Below are positions 23,121-32,033 of a stretch of 64,000 bases of DNA, one piece after another. A program made the position numbers and the translations under genes. The notes under the pieces are model-generated. The model worked only from the letters and a program-made list of their open reading frames with translations. It searched no databases and was not told the DNA's origin. This DNA comes from Marinobacter sp. LV10R510-11A (GTDB lineage Bacteria > Pseudomonadota > Gammaproteobacteria > Pseudomonadales > Oleiphilaceae): contig NZ_LT907980.1 in the NCBI RefSeq assembly GCF_900215155.1, positions 1,860,001 through 1,924,000 of the forward strand, in the 5' to 3' direction. Within the stretch, counting starts at the first letter, position 1. Each line of letters opens with the position of its first letter.

Positions 23121-23585
23121 ATGCGCCTGATTCTGGCTTTACTCATATCCCTTTCATTTCCCGCCATGGCTGGAGTCTATAAATGGACGGACGCCAGCGG
23201 CCAAGTTCATTTTGGCAGTCAACCGCCACCTGGAGAAAAGCAGCAAGTGGAGATCCGGGAGAGCAGCCCGGGCGCCATGGGCTCAGGCCGGCAATATGGA
23301 AACTCTGAATCCGACATTATCCGGCAGGCCCGCGACCTTGAAAGCCGCAAACAGGAACAGGCTTACGAGAGGGCCAAAGAGCGCTACAGGGATGCAGTCG
23401 ATGTAGCCCGCAGTAGCGATAAGGACAGCCCTGATTATGTGTGCACTGGGGTAAAAGACCGCCTAAAAAGCGCAAACGAGAGATTTCATAACGCAAAGAT
23501 GCAAGGTCTCACGATCAGCGAAAAGAACCACCACGAACAAAAAATAAAAGACTTGGAGCGGCACCGAGACAACATCTGCCGCTAA
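23121..23585 (+). CDS. periplasmic DUF4124-domain cargo protein (moron)
   Basis: A 154-residue protein. ATG 23121 is chosen because GGAGG (23111-23115) sits at the right distance and because it opens a clear signal peptide (LILALLISLSFPAMAG). The mature N-terminus YKWTDASGQVHFGSQPP is the DUF4124 domain, usual in bacterial envelope proteins. A charged coiled-coil tail follows. It lies between the tail chaperone and tape measure genes, where no lambda gene belongs, and has its own terminator. Most likely a lysogenic cargo gene altering the host envelope. Confidence 0.75.
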   Translation: MRLILALLISLSFPAMAGVYKWTDASGQVHFGSQPPPGEKQQVEIRESSPGAMGSGRQYGNSESDIIRQARDLESRKQEQAYERAKERYRDAVDVARSSDKDSPDYVCTGVKDRLKSANERFHNAKMQGLTISEKNHHEQKIKDLERHRDNICR

Positions 23586-23604
23586 AACCTCGAATCAAAC
23601 AGAA

Positions 23605-23626
23605 CCTCGCCACGGCGGGGTTTTTT
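23605..23626 (+). terminator. intrinsic terminator of the moron
   Basis: CCTCGC (23605-23610) pairs with GCGGGG (23615-23620), including one G-T pair, with loop CACG and six Ts (23621-23626). It directly follows the cargo gene and precedes the tape measure ribosome-binding site. Confidence 0.75.
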
Positions 23627-23642
23627 CATGCCCGGAGAAAAG

Positions 23643-26399
23643 ATGGCCACCGTATCAAGAACAGTCGAGATCATCTTTGGAGGTATCGATAACACGGGCG
23701 GTGCCATAAGCTCCGTGGGAAGGGGCCTGGGCAAGCTCGAAGGACAAGTTGGCAGCATTACCGGCCCACTCGCCAGCGTTACCGATTCAATATTAAAGCT
23801 TGATCTGGCGCTGGCGGCCCTGGGAGTCGCCGCGCTTGCGTTCGCAACGAAGGAAGCGGTTACATTCGAAGCTGCCTTGATTGACCTTCAGAAGGTCATG
23901 GATGAAAGCGAAGGCAGCGCGTCTGACTACAGTGATGTGTTCTCGGACATGTCCAGCAAGTTTGGCGTCAGTGCCTCGCTGGTCATACAGAGCGCTGCAG
24001 ATTATAGGCAGGCCGGCTACGACATAAAAGACTCGCTATTCCTAGTCGAGCAATCACTTCTGGCTGTTAACGCCGCTGATCTTTCGACTGTTGAGGCTAG
24101 CGAACTTCTGATCGGCACCCTGGCAGGGTTTCAGGCGCCAGCGTCGGAAGCGGCCCGCTTGCTGGACATTCTGAACGGAGTCTCCAACAAAGCAGGCGCG
24201 TCAGTATCTGAGCTTGGCGATGGCTTTAAAATACTAAGCCCCGTCGCGAAAGCCTTGGGCCTGTCATTTGAAGAAACTGCAGCGCTACTGACCCCGATGG
24301 TTGAAGTTACACGATCAGGCTCTGAGTCAGCCAACGCACTGAAGACAGCCATCAGCAACTTGATAAAACCGACCGGTGAACGGCTCGGCCTTCTGAAGGA
24401 TGAGTTGGGTATCCAGCTTGAAGTGGATGGCGTTCGCAGGAACACAAAGGATGTTCTTTACGACCTGATCGAAGCAACACAAGGACTGGATAACAACGAA
24501 AAGGCAAGGGTCGCCACAATAATTGCTGGCGCCGAGCAAATGAGCCGGTTTCTTGCGGTGCTAAATGGCACAAAAAGATCAGAGGAAATCCTAAAAGTAG
24601 CCATGGAGTCTAGTGGCTCGGCCATCGAAGAGTTTAATGTCAAAACTCAATCCGCTGATTTTGCTCTAAACCAGCTTAAAGCGTCCTTTACTACGACCGC
24701 TGCCACCATTGGCCTTGAGTACATTGACCAGACGAAAGAAGTAACCAAGGCCACGACCGGCCTGCTCGATTCTTTCCGCGAGGCTGCCCAGGGCGACAAC
24801 GCAGACGTATTGTTTGAAGCGCTCAGAAACGGCATGGAGTCATTTGCTCAGCAGGTTGAGGTAATAGCAAAGAACCTTCCGGAAGCTTTTGAGGGGCTGG
24901 ATTTCTCGAAGTTCCTGTCCTCCTTTGGCGATTTGGGCGATGAGCTTGGCGGTGCGTTTACTGCTGTTTTTGGTGACATTGACCTGGGCACGGTTGAGGG
25001 GCTTGAGTCTGCACTGCAGAGAGTCGTGGACGCATTTACCGCTCTAGTGACCATCTCTGCTGGCATAGTAGATGGTTTAAGCCCGTTGTTCGATGCAATC
25101 GGAAAGGGCATTACGGAGTTCGAGGATCTGGACGAAGCCACAAAACGCAGCGTTGGCGAATTGCTCGGCCTTTCCAAAACCGTTGATACGTTATTGCCGG
25201 TTATCGGCGGGCTTGGGACTGGCCTTGATTCCGTTGGCACCGGCCTCACTGCCCTCGCGGGGGCTCAGGGCTTCAGGGCTCTGATCGGCAACCTTGGCGC
25301 AGTACGTGCAATCGCGGGAGTGGCCGGAAAGGGCGGGCTCGTAGGGCTGGCACTGGCTGGCGGCTATGGCGTTGGTACGCTAATCAACGAATACATCATT
25401 GGCCCGATGGAAGAGGCGTTTGGCGGCACCATTGGCGGGTGGCTCTATGACCAATTCAACGCCGACGAAATCGCCAAAATCAACGCGCAGTTTGCACCGC
25501 TCACGGGCGAAGTTAAAAAGCTGGCGGATGAAACCGAAGAGCTGAGAGGTGTGTCCAAGCGTTACGACGAGATGAATAAGGCTCTCGGCGGAACCATGGG
25601 CTACACCACTGAGATGACGGAAGAGCAGCGCAAAGAGTTCAACCTTTACGCTGCGCAACTGGTCGAGAATTCAAAGAATACAGAAGAATTCACCAATTCT
25701 CAGCGCGAGACAACCGGTGCCGTTGAGGATCTTAACCGGCAAATCAGCGAGAGCGGTGGCGCCCTTGGCGAGATCTCGAAAACAACCAAAGAGCTATCCG
25801 ACAACAACAAATCTCTGCAGTTGGGCTATGACGAAACCACCGGGAAGATCAACAGCTTCTCCGGCACCATCGTTAAATCGAACAAGTCGCTGGATGATGC
25901 CGCAAAGAAAACTGAGAAGGTTGTAGAGGAAACTGAAGCCTACCGCCTCAAGCTTCTGGAACTGAACTCAGATGAGAAAATAAAACTCATTGAGGCCAAG
26001 GTATCTCTCAACATTGCCGAAGTCGAAGCCGGCGCAAAGCGCGTAGAGGCCATTGCAAAAACCATAGGCGAGACATTCGCCAGCACCGGCGACCTGATCG
26101 GAAAGCTGTTTGGCGGAATTGATGACGCATCCCGAATGACGCAGCTCGATATAGCCAGCCAGATCAAGAAAGAGAACGAACTCCGTAAGCAGGCGATGGA
26201 CGACCAAAGCAAACTGACACAGGCACAGGTTGACAATATTAAGCAGAAAACCGAAAACCTGAAACGGGGTGACGCGCTTATCAAAGTCGATGGCGCAGGG
26301 CTTCAGCCTCACCTGGAGGCCTTCATGTTCGAGATATTAAGAACGATTCAGCTTCGCGTGAACGCAGACGGCGAAGAGATGCTGCTGGGGCTTAACTGA
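23643..26399 (+). CDS. tail tape measure protein
   Basis: A 918-residue protein; ATG 23643 follows GGAG at 23633-23636, while an earlier ATG at 23628 has no site. Residues about 60-330 match the phage tail tape measure core (TKEAVTFEAALIDLQKVMDE, SAADYRQAGYD, LLDILNGVSNKAGASVSELG, GDGFKILSPVAKALG). Hydrophobic segments lie near 510-590 (LGTGLDSVGTGLTALAGAQG and a Gly-rich helix). A helical C-terminal third follows. It sets tail length and takes part in DNA entry. Its last 35 residues resemble the tiny protein encoded next. Confidence 0.85.
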   Translation: MATVSRTVEIIFGGIDNTGGAISSVGRGLGKLEGQVGSITGPLASVTDSILKLDLALAALGVAALAFATKEAVTFEAALIDLQKVMDESEGSASDYSDVFSDMSSKFGVSASLVIQSAADYRQAGYDIKDSLFLVEQSLLAVNAADLSTVEASELLIGTLAGFQAPASEAARLLDILNGVSNKAGASVSELGDGFKILSPVAKALGLSFEETAALLTPMVEVTRSGSESANALKTAISNLIKPTGERLGLLKDELGIQLEVDGVRRNTKDVLYDLIEATQGLDNNEKARVATIIAGAEQMSRFLAVLNGTKRSEEILKVAMESSGSAIEEFNVKTQSADFALNQLKASFTTTAATIGLEYIDQTKEVTKATTGLLDSFREAAQGDNADVLFEALRNGMESFAQQVEVIAKNLPEAFEGLDFSKFLSSFGDLGDELGGAFTAVFGDIDLGTVEGLESALQRVVDAFTALVTISAGIVDGLSPLFDAIGKGITEFEDLDEATKRSVGELLGLSKTVDTLLPVIGGLGTGLDSVGTGLTALAGAQGFRALIGNLGAVRAIAGVAGKGGLVGLALAGGYGVGTLINEYIIGPMEEAFGGTIGGWLYDQFNADEIAKINAQFAPLTGEVKKLADETEELRGVSKRYDEMNKALGGTMGYTTEMTEEQRKEFNLYAAQLVENSKNTEEFTNSQRETTGAVEDLNRQISESGGALGEISKTTKELSDNNKSLQLGYDETTGKINSFSGTIVKSNKSLDDAAKKTEKVVEETEAYRLKLLELNSDEKIKLIEAKVSLNIAEVEAGAKRVEAIAKTIGETFASTGDLIGKLFGGIDDASRMTQLDIASQIKKENELRKQAMDDQSKLTQAQVDNIKQKTENLKRGDALIKVDGAGLQPHLEAFMFEILRTIQLRVNADGEEMLLGLN

Positions 26400-26515
26400 T
26401 GAGCAGCACTATCGTTGTGAGTGGCGAGTCACTTAACCCAAAGCTGGAAGATTTCATGATTCAGCTTTTGAAAGAGATTCAGGCCCGGTTAGATGCCACT
26501 AAAGAGGAACAGTGA
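26399..26515 (+). CDS. 38-residue protein resembling the tape measure C-terminus
   Basis: ATG overlaps the tape measure stop (TGATG) and its own stop overlaps the next ATG (TGATG). It encodes SGESLNPKLEDFMIQLLKEI and then QARLDATKEEQ. The tape measure ends GAGLQPHLEAFMFEILRTIQ, then LRV. The shared pattern is G-x-L-x-P-x-L-E-x-F-M, then L-x-x-I-Q-x-R. This looks like a duplicated terminal segment kept as a separate coupled gene. Function unknown. Confidence 0.6.
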   Translation: MSSTIVVSGESLNPKLEDFMIQLLKEIQARLDATKEEQ

Positions 26516-26865
26516 TGCTGACAATCAATGCGCCTATTTTTGATATTGACGGAAGCGAAATAATAGATGATCCAGACCAATCCGGCCTGTCTCAATTTGG
26601 ACGGCGAAATTCTCGGGTAGCCACGCTGGACGGTGGGGCCTCTGTTAACGATTTCGGCTATTCAGATGCAGACAGAACGCTGGACATTGAGTGGCGGCCT
26701 GCCAGTCGCGGCCAGGCTGATAACGTTGCCCGCATGGTGAAAGCGTACAGCCGTCTGATCGTCTCCTGTCGGGAAGGCTGCTTTCTTGGGGCGCCCGACC
26801 AGTTCACGCCAGGCGAAAACACTGTTCATCTCAGAATCTTCGTGGAAAGGCGGCTAGACCAATGA
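26515..26865 (+). CDS. minor tail protein, lambda M/L-region position
   Basis: A 116-residue beta-rich protein (LTINAPIFDIDGSEIIDDPD, SRVATLDGGASVNDFGYSDA, TLDIEWRPASRGQADNVARM). It is placed right after the tape measure, where distal tail adaptor genes lie. The sequence suggests a tail-tip hub component; no exact family is recognised. It starts inside the stop of the 38-residue gene. Confidence 0.55.
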   Translation: MLTINAPIFDIDGSEIIDDPDQSGLSQFGRRNSRVATLDGGASVNDFGYSDADRTLDIEWRPASRGQADNVARMVKAYSRLIVSCREGCFLGAPDQFTPGENTVHLRIFVERRLDQ

Positions 26866-27266
26866 AACTGAGAACATCGGCTAGATCTGCGGCGGCGCAG
26901 GCACTGCTTACGGATCTAAGCACCGGGGGCGGAGCAAACCCAACCATCCAGCTATACGATGGAACCATTCCTGCGTCCATGGGCGAGGCCATCACAGACA
27001 CCTTACTGGCGACCTTTGAGCTTTCGCCCGGCATTGGAACCGAGGAGGCGGGAGTTATAGCCTTCGGCGCTATCGCAGGCGACAGCGGGACAGATGCAGC
27101 GGGGCTGGCGGGCTGGGCAAGAATGATCGACGGCGGCAATATTGAGTCTGCCTATCTGACCGCTGGTGGCCCTGGGTCTGGGGCGGATCTTATCATCACC
27201 GACCCGAATATTGCCGTGGGCGTACCCATGAACATATCGCTTGCATCCATCTCTGTGGGTGGTTAA
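26862..27266 (+). CDS. tail-region phage protein of unknown function
   Basis: A 134-residue protein starting in the previous stop (ATGA). It begins with a short basic helix (KLRTSARSAAAQALLTDL) and then has beta strands (TIQLYDGTIPASMGEAITD, ATFELSPGIGTEEAGVIAFG). This pattern is familiar from small phage tail-region proteins in Marinobacter- and Pseudomonas-type prophages. No function assigned. Confidence 0.5.
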   Translation: MKLRTSARSAAAQALLTDLSTGGGANPTIQLYDGTIPASMGEAITDTLLATFELSPGIGTEEAGVIAFGAIAGDSGTDAAGLAGWARMIDGGNIESAYLTAGGPGSGADLIITDPNIAVGVPMNISLASISVGG

Positions 27267-28756
27267 TGGCTACTTATAGCGGTTCAGCCGCCCCCACAGC
27301 GGCCCCAGAAAAGGACGGCACCCTTGCAGTAAAAGCGGACGGCACCCTGGTTGCCTGGGGCTCTGCTGGCTCTGGATTGCTGCCAGTGCCGTCGTTGACT
27401 GGTGTTATTCACGTTGCGACCGGTCGCGGCTACGGCTTGGCGCTTCAAGATGATGGAACTGTCACTGGCTGGGGTGCGCCAACCACCGGAAACGGTCAAG
27501 AGAGCGTTCCGGTCGGTCTTGCAGGCGTGGTCTATTTAGATGGTTCTTACAGCCATGCAGCAGCCGTTAAATCCGATGGGACAGTGGTTGCCTGGGGTGG
27601 GTCAAATGGCGTCATTGTTCCTGCCGGACTGAACAATGTAGTAATGGTTGCCTGCGGCACAGATGTTACATGGGCCTTGAAGTCGGATGGAACAACAGCG
27701 GAGTGGGGCGATACTAACAGCCCTATGCCGGGCGGACTTTCTGCCATCTATCAAATATCTGGATTCGCTCGCCATTGTCTCGCCCTCAAAAGTGATGGAA
27801 CGGTAATCGGCTGGGGACCCAATAGTGTTGGCGAACTCAGCATACCGGTGGGGCTGTCCGATGTTGTAATGGTTGCTGCCGGACGAAATGTTTCCTTGGC
27901 TCTCAAGTCTGATGGAACGGTTGTTCATTGGGGCAAAGAAGACGTATATGACGGGACAGGAACAATAAGCCTGGTTCCACCTGTCGGCCTGAGTAATGTT
28001 GCCGCTGTCTACGCTGGGGAAGATACCGGCATTGCGGTTAAATATGATGGCAGCGTGGTCATGTGGGGTTCAGATAGCGCTGGCCACTCAACCCCTCCGG
28101 CTGGATTAGAGGTTCTAATTCAAGATCAAATCGACCTACCGGAACCTATTGATGGCCAGATCAACGCTGCACTGCCGTTCATTTTCAGCGGCTTGGCATT
28201 TCAGGATTGGGTGGCTGCACTGCCCGTTGCCACGATTCAGGAAATCTATACACTAACGGTGACCGGCTCGGCAGATGGCCTTGACGACACAACCATTCCA
28301 ATCTCAAGTTGGCAAGCTACGAACCAGGCCGCCCCGCGCTCAGTATATGTTCAGGCGGTGATCCCAGAGGCGGGGCAATACCTGCAGGCGCTGCAGGATC
28401 GAAACAATGGTGACCTGGTGATCCGGCAAGGCTTTAAATTCAGCGACGGCACCACCAAGACAGAAGAGGTGGTTCGGGTCGGGTTCGATACGTCACGCTA
28501 CGACGAGGGGCCCACCAATGTCACCATGACTGTCTCCGGGTACAGACTTGGCGGGCCATTAAAAAACGGCGCTCGTACACTAATGGAAATCCGCTCAATC
28601 AGCCTGACCAATGGCAAATATCGCGTGCGATGCAAAACCGACCTTTTCTTGCAGCCGGGTATGACGGTGAATGCCCGAGGGCGCGCGTTCAGAGCCTCAT
28701 ACATAAACTATTACGCCAACGGCAGCGACCGATTCAGCGAGGTCAGTGACGAGTAA
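27266..28756 (+). CDS. tail protein with seven RCC1-like repeats and a DUF1833-like C-terminus
   Basis: A 496-residue protein. Residues about 15-290 hold seven repeats of about 40 residues, each with the landmark DGT-V/L-x-x-WG (for example ADGTLVAWG, SDGTVVAWG, SDGTVIGWG, SDGTVVHWG, YDGSVVMWG). This is the RCC1/BNR propeller pattern. Residues about 305-496 (FQDWVAALPVATIQEIYTL, then FKFSDGTTKTEEVVRVGF) match the DUF1833 type of tail protein. The propeller joined to a conserved tail domain suggests a surface- or receptor-binding decoration at the tail tip. Repeat units are also similar as DNA, so unit number could change by recombination. Confidence 0.7.
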   Translation: MATYSGSAAPTAAPEKDGTLAVKADGTLVAWGSAGSGLLPVPSLTGVIHVATGRGYGLALQDDGTVTGWGAPTTGNGQESVPVGLAGVVYLDGSYSHAAAVKSDGTVVAWGGSNGVIVPAGLNNVVMVACGTDVTWALKSDGTTAEWGDTNSPMPGGLSAIYQISGFARHCLALKSDGTVIGWGPNSVGELSIPVGLSDVVMVAAGRNVSLALKSDGTVVHWGKEDVYDGTGTISLVPPVGLSNVAAVYAGEDTGIAVKYDGSVVMWGSDSAGHSTPPAGLEVLIQDQIDLPEPIDGQINAALPFIFSGLAFQDWVAALPVATIQEIYTLTVTGSADGLDDTTIPISSWQATNQAAPRSVYVQAVIPEAGQYLQALQDRNNGDLVIRQGFKFSDGTTKTEEVVRVGFDTSRYDEGPTNVTMTVSGYRLGGPLKNGARTLMEIRSISLTNGKYRVRCKTDLFLQPGMTVNARGRAFRASYINYYANGSDRFSEVSDE

Positions 28757-31386
28757 TGTCTAAGGGCGAGATTGTCAGTCATAAAGGTGATGGGCTCTAC
28801 TCTGTAAAGCTTAAATACGCGGTAGATCGCGTAAAAGCCGAGCTGGAAAAAACCAATGTGCGCATAGCAGGGCTTGCGATAGCTGTGCCCGATCAGAAAC
28901 TGCTGGTAATTCAGGCCGAAGAAGTTGTCAGCGACTTGGCCCGCGCCATTGATCTGCTGATTCCGGCCTACCGAAATAACCGGGAAGGCAACGCCGATCA
29001 GATGATGGATCTGCAGACCAAGCTGATGACGCAGCGGGGGACTGTTGCCCGGCTGATTTATGCCCGAGATCTATTGATTGCCGAAAACCTCGGCCTACTC
29101 AAGCGCCGGGGTGTCCTTGCAAATATCCCGGAAGACAAGCTGATCGACGCCTGGTGCGCTGATTACAGTGACGCGCTGGCGGGCGATGTAGGCCTAGTTG
29201 ATATCAATGACGAGGGCCGTCAGGGCGTCGTTATACAGCCCGGCTATGTGGATCAGGCGGTCTACAGCCCGACACGAGACGGGGTTCTGATGCCAAGGGA
29301 AGCCCAAACCGGCCAGCAGGTGTATTTCAACGCGGCGATAATGCCAGGCGTGCAGAAGTGGCGCCCACGCTACCGTGTTGGAATCATCAGCAATATTGTT
29401 AACGATACCTGTGTCATTACTTTGCCCGAGGCGCTTTCATCCGAACAGGATCTGAATATCAATAAGTTCAACCTATACTCAGAGGTTCCAATTCAATATA
29501 TGGACTGCAACGGTGACGCCTTCGATGACGGCGACCGGGTGCTGGTTCGCTTCACGCAAAGCGGCCCCCTGGTGATTGGGTTTGAGCAGGAGCCAAGACC
29601 CTGCGGAATATTTGATTTTATTTTTCTGCCGTCACTAGGCCTCTCGTTCTTCTTGTCAAAAACCTACGGGAAACCGTTTGTCGATGGAGCAGGCGCCGAA
29701 ATCAACCCGCCGCTAGGCACGGAATCTGGAGCAGACCCCGCATGGATAGCAGACAAATCAGAAAACGGGTTCAGTTTTGAGCGCGGCAAAGATACACAGT
29801 ACGGCTTGTGGACGTGGATTGGTCGGAACAAGTCGGACATTCTCAGCTGGCATGGTCACGAAAGCAGAGTGTGCGACCCGCGCAAAGATGAGCGTCGTTA
29901 TGTTGGCGGCCCCGGCTCTCCTGTGCGCGGGCCTTGGGTGTTCTATAAGAACGCTAGAATCTATGACTCAAACGACTACAGGGAAGATTTACCGCCCGAT
30001 GCCTATTACGTGGAAGGCGCCGCTTTTAACGACAGAGATGGCCAGAGATACCTGCGCGTCACTTTATCCAATTATTCTGATTCGGTTGCTGAAAACTCGG
30101 CATATCAAATATGGGTTTATGAATTTACATTCGCCCGCGATACCTACGCCTTGGGCCCCCTGACGCTATTGGCTGAACACAAATTCCCCGCCACCCAGTG
30201 GCAGCCGCTTTCTGGAATGTATTTCAGCGGATCTGGCGAAAAGGGCGTGCAAACCGTAGTGTTCGGGAGCAGCCCTGCTAACGAGCGCTTGATTACCCGT
30301 TTTGCAAATAACGAGATCACCACAGAGAGCGTAGCTGCGACATATAGCGGAACCCGTATTGTTACGCCACTCAGCGTTAATCTTAGCTCTCCAGTTGACC
30401 GGGCCCCATATTGGGCAAACGGCACTACATCACGAACAGACACCTATCACACCCAGGCGGACGAGTCGCTACTCTATGTGGAGATGGTGGGCGAGGATGA
30501 AAAGCGTGTGACGTTGCTGAGCCCGGAATACACTGAGGTTAGAAGCTACAACACAAGCGAATCTGCATCAGCCTACATTGACGGCTACGACAATGATGGT
30601 GAGCCAGTGAGGCTAAACAAGCCCGACGGCGAGACTCGCGTGTGGTCTATTTCTGAAAATAGTGGGTCGTTCAAAATTTTATGCGAAGGCGAGGTGCTGG
30701 CTGCGATTAGTGAGGGCCATTCACGGGCTCTGGTGGCGACCGAGACCCTTTCTGGATCTGATAACAGTGGAGGATCACCTCGGACGTTCACCTTTAACTA
30801 CTCTGACACAGTTCAGTCGAAGTCCCTGACCCCGGAATATCTATACATTGATGCCCGCTCTGGTTTTGTAGCCGGCTGCCTGTTTGAAGATCGACTGGAA
30901 GATAGCGCGACAGCTTCGGGGCAATATGACGCTGACGATGATGGGTATACCAGAAGCGGAGTAGGTACCGTAATTTGGCATTTTGCGGTGTGGAAAGACG
31001 GGGTAAAAGTTCATGAGGAGGAAACTTACAATAACCCCGCAGCCTTCGGCCCGCAGACCGGAACCTACCCATCGCTAACGCGCAATATATTTGATAGCGG
31101 GGCGCCGGGCACGTATTTTTCGTATCGGATCGCCTTCCCCAAGGAAAAGCAGAATCCAACGATGACGCGATATCTTGGCCCCGCGCCGAGAGCTATCTAC
31201 CGACCAATCAGCTGGAACTCATCGGCGGGCGATGCCTCTATGTCAGCGTGTTCTTTCATATGGCGCCGAGAAAATGACGAGTACTCTGCGCTGACGATGT
31301 TCCCTGGTTACTCGGACCCTGTGCTTGAGATAGTCGGCCGCAACTCAGATGACCTGTATTTTTTCCGCGCACTTTCGCTGATTTAG
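28756..31386 (+). CDS. large tail-tip/fibre protein
   Basis: An 876-residue protein, the last phage gene. The N-terminal part (residues about 1-150) is helical (VDRVKAELEKTNVRIAGLAI, AEEVVSDLARAIDLLIPAYR). A beta-rich middle follows (GDRVLVRFTQSGPLVIGF). The long C-terminal half is aromatic and strand-rich, with unusual composition, like a host-contact domain. It ends the tail operon, where the central fibre or baseplate hub gene sits. Phage origin is sure; precise role is inferred from position. Confidence 0.6.
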   Translation: MSKGEIVSHKGDGLYSVKLKYAVDRVKAELEKTNVRIAGLAIAVPDQKLLVIQAEEVVSDLARAIDLLIPAYRNNREGNADQMMDLQTKLMTQRGTVARLIYARDLLIAENLGLLKRRGVLANIPEDKLIDAWCADYSDALAGDVGLVDINDEGRQGVVIQPGYVDQAVYSPTRDGVLMPREAQTGQQVYFNAAIMPGVQKWRPRYRVGIISNIVNDTCVITLPEALSSEQDLNINKFNLYSEVPIQYMDCNGDAFDDGDRVLVRFTQSGPLVIGFEQEPRPCGIFDFIFLPSLGLSFFLSKTYGKPFVDGAGAEINPPLGTESGADPAWIADKSENGFSFERGKDTQYGLWTWIGRNKSDILSWHGHESRVCDPRKDERRYVGGPGSPVRGPWVFYKNARIYDSNDYREDLPPDAYYVEGAAFNDRDGQRYLRVTLSNYSDSVAENSAYQIWVYEFTFARDTYALGPLTLLAEHKFPATQWQPLSGMYFSGSGEKGVQTVVFGSSPANERLITRFANNEITTESVAATYSGTRIVTPLSVNLSSPVDRAPYWANGTTSRTDTYHTQADESLLYVEMVGEDEKRVTLLSPEYTEVRSYNTSESASAYIDGYDNDGEPVRLNKPDGETRVWSISENSGSFKILCEGEVLAAISEGHSRALVATETLSGSDNSGGSPRTFTFNYSDTVQSKSLTPEYLYIDARSGFVAGCLFEDRLEDSATASGQYDADDDGYTRSGVGTVIWHFAVWKDGVKVHEEETYNNPAAFGPQTGTYPSLTRNIFDSGAPGTYFSYRIAFPKEKQNPTMTRYLGPAPRAIYRPISWNSSAGDASMSACSFIWRRENDEYSALTMFPGYSDPVLEIVGRNSDDLYFFRALSLI

Positions 31387-31399
31387 CAAAATTTGTATA

Positions 31400-31470
31400 T
31401 TGCCCCAAGCCCAGCCAGCAAAAACAGCGCCTTTAGTGTAAAAACGATTCTTGGGGCAAAATTGGGGCAA
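31400..31470 (+). repeat. arm-type repeats near the phage right end
   Basis: The element TTGGGGCAA occurs at 31451-31459 and 31462-31470 and inverted as TTGCCCCAA at 31400-31408. The first direct copy is CTTGGGGCAA and the inverted copy extends to TTGCCCCAAG. Clustered direct and inverted short repeats beside a prophage end are typical of integrase or excisionase arm-binding sites. Inference from position and pattern. Confidence 0.5.
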
Positions 31471-31554
31471 TCTTCCGACCTATACTGGCCGCTTCGGTCC
31501 ACTGACTACATCGGTCAGCCTAGCCGTTCCGCATCTGTCCGGTTCTGTCCAGTC

Positions 31555-31595
31555 GCGCTATAGGGTTCGAATCCCTCTATACACTCGGCACCCAG
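31555..31595 (+). other. T-arm-like tRNA fragment motif
   Basis: GGGTTCGAATCCC (31563-31575) is a perfect T-arm type hairpin, as in a tRNA 3' end. The surrounding bases do not give a full acceptor stem or CCA, and no D or anticodon arm precedes it. It may be a second, decayed attachment-site remnant. Not a functional tRNA. Confidence 0.35.
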
Positions 31596-31879
31596 ATCGC
31601 GCTGTAATATACAGGGCGCAACTCATTGATTGCGCACAGTTGCGGGGCCTGCGTTAACTGCGCGTGATTTTAGCCTATGAGGCTGATTGCTAGGGGCTTT
31701 CCTGAATTAGCGGGTCACATTGACATGGTAGATGCCGAAGGGTGAAACCAAGATAATCCCAATCCAATACAGTAATGTAACCCTTTGATCTGTAAAGGCC
31801 GAAATTCCCTATTTTACACCCCACCAAAACACCCTGTTTCCCTGAGAAATCATAAGGCTGCTCGCGCTGCTGTCCTTAT

Positions 31880-31924
31880 ATGGGGTGCAAGGGGTCGAAG
31901 GTTCAAATCCTTCCGTCCCGACCA
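31880..31924 (+). other. 3' half of tRNA-Pro(GGG), attR-type remnant
   Basis: From the anticodon loop ATGGGGT (31880-31886) the DNA follows tRNA-Pro: anticodon-stem 3' strand GCAAG, T-arm GAAGGTTCAAATCCTTC and CGTCCCGACCA with encoded CCA. The expected 5' strand of the anticodon stem (CTTGC) and the whole 5' half are absent; CCTTAT stands in their place. This is what integration into a tRNA gene leaves at the distal end. The intact gene should lie at the other end of the element, outside the window. Confidence 0.75.
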
Positions 31925-31932
31925 TATTTCAA

Positions 31933-31968
31933 CGAAAAAGGGCACATCTTCGGGTGTGCCCTTTTTCG
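31933..31968 (+). terminator. intrinsic terminator of the tRNA-Pro locus
   Basis: CGAAAAAGGGCACA (31933-31946) pairs perfectly with TGTGCCCTTTTTCG (31955-31968). The loop is TCTTCGGG. It follows the tRNA 3' end by eight bases and marks the start of undisturbed host sequence. Confidence 0.8.
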
Positions 31969-32033
31969 TTTGTGGTCAGTTTATGACTGGGTATAGGTTG
32001 AGCGTATAAACCCGGCTCTATTATATTCTGTAA

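Larger units (their letters stand above)
31471..32033 (+). other. non-coding junction between prophage and host
   Basis: Apart from the T-arm-like motif, the tRNA-Pro fragment and its terminator, these 560 bases hold no credible gene. Short frames at 31451-31657 and 31785-32009 lack ribosome-binding sites and cross the tRNA fragment. The part between 31600 and 31860 shows nothing I recognise. Confidence 0.5.

Noticed and set aside
31480..31600. Complete tRNA gene
   Set aside because: Only a T-arm motif; no acceptor, D or anticodon arms could be assembled.
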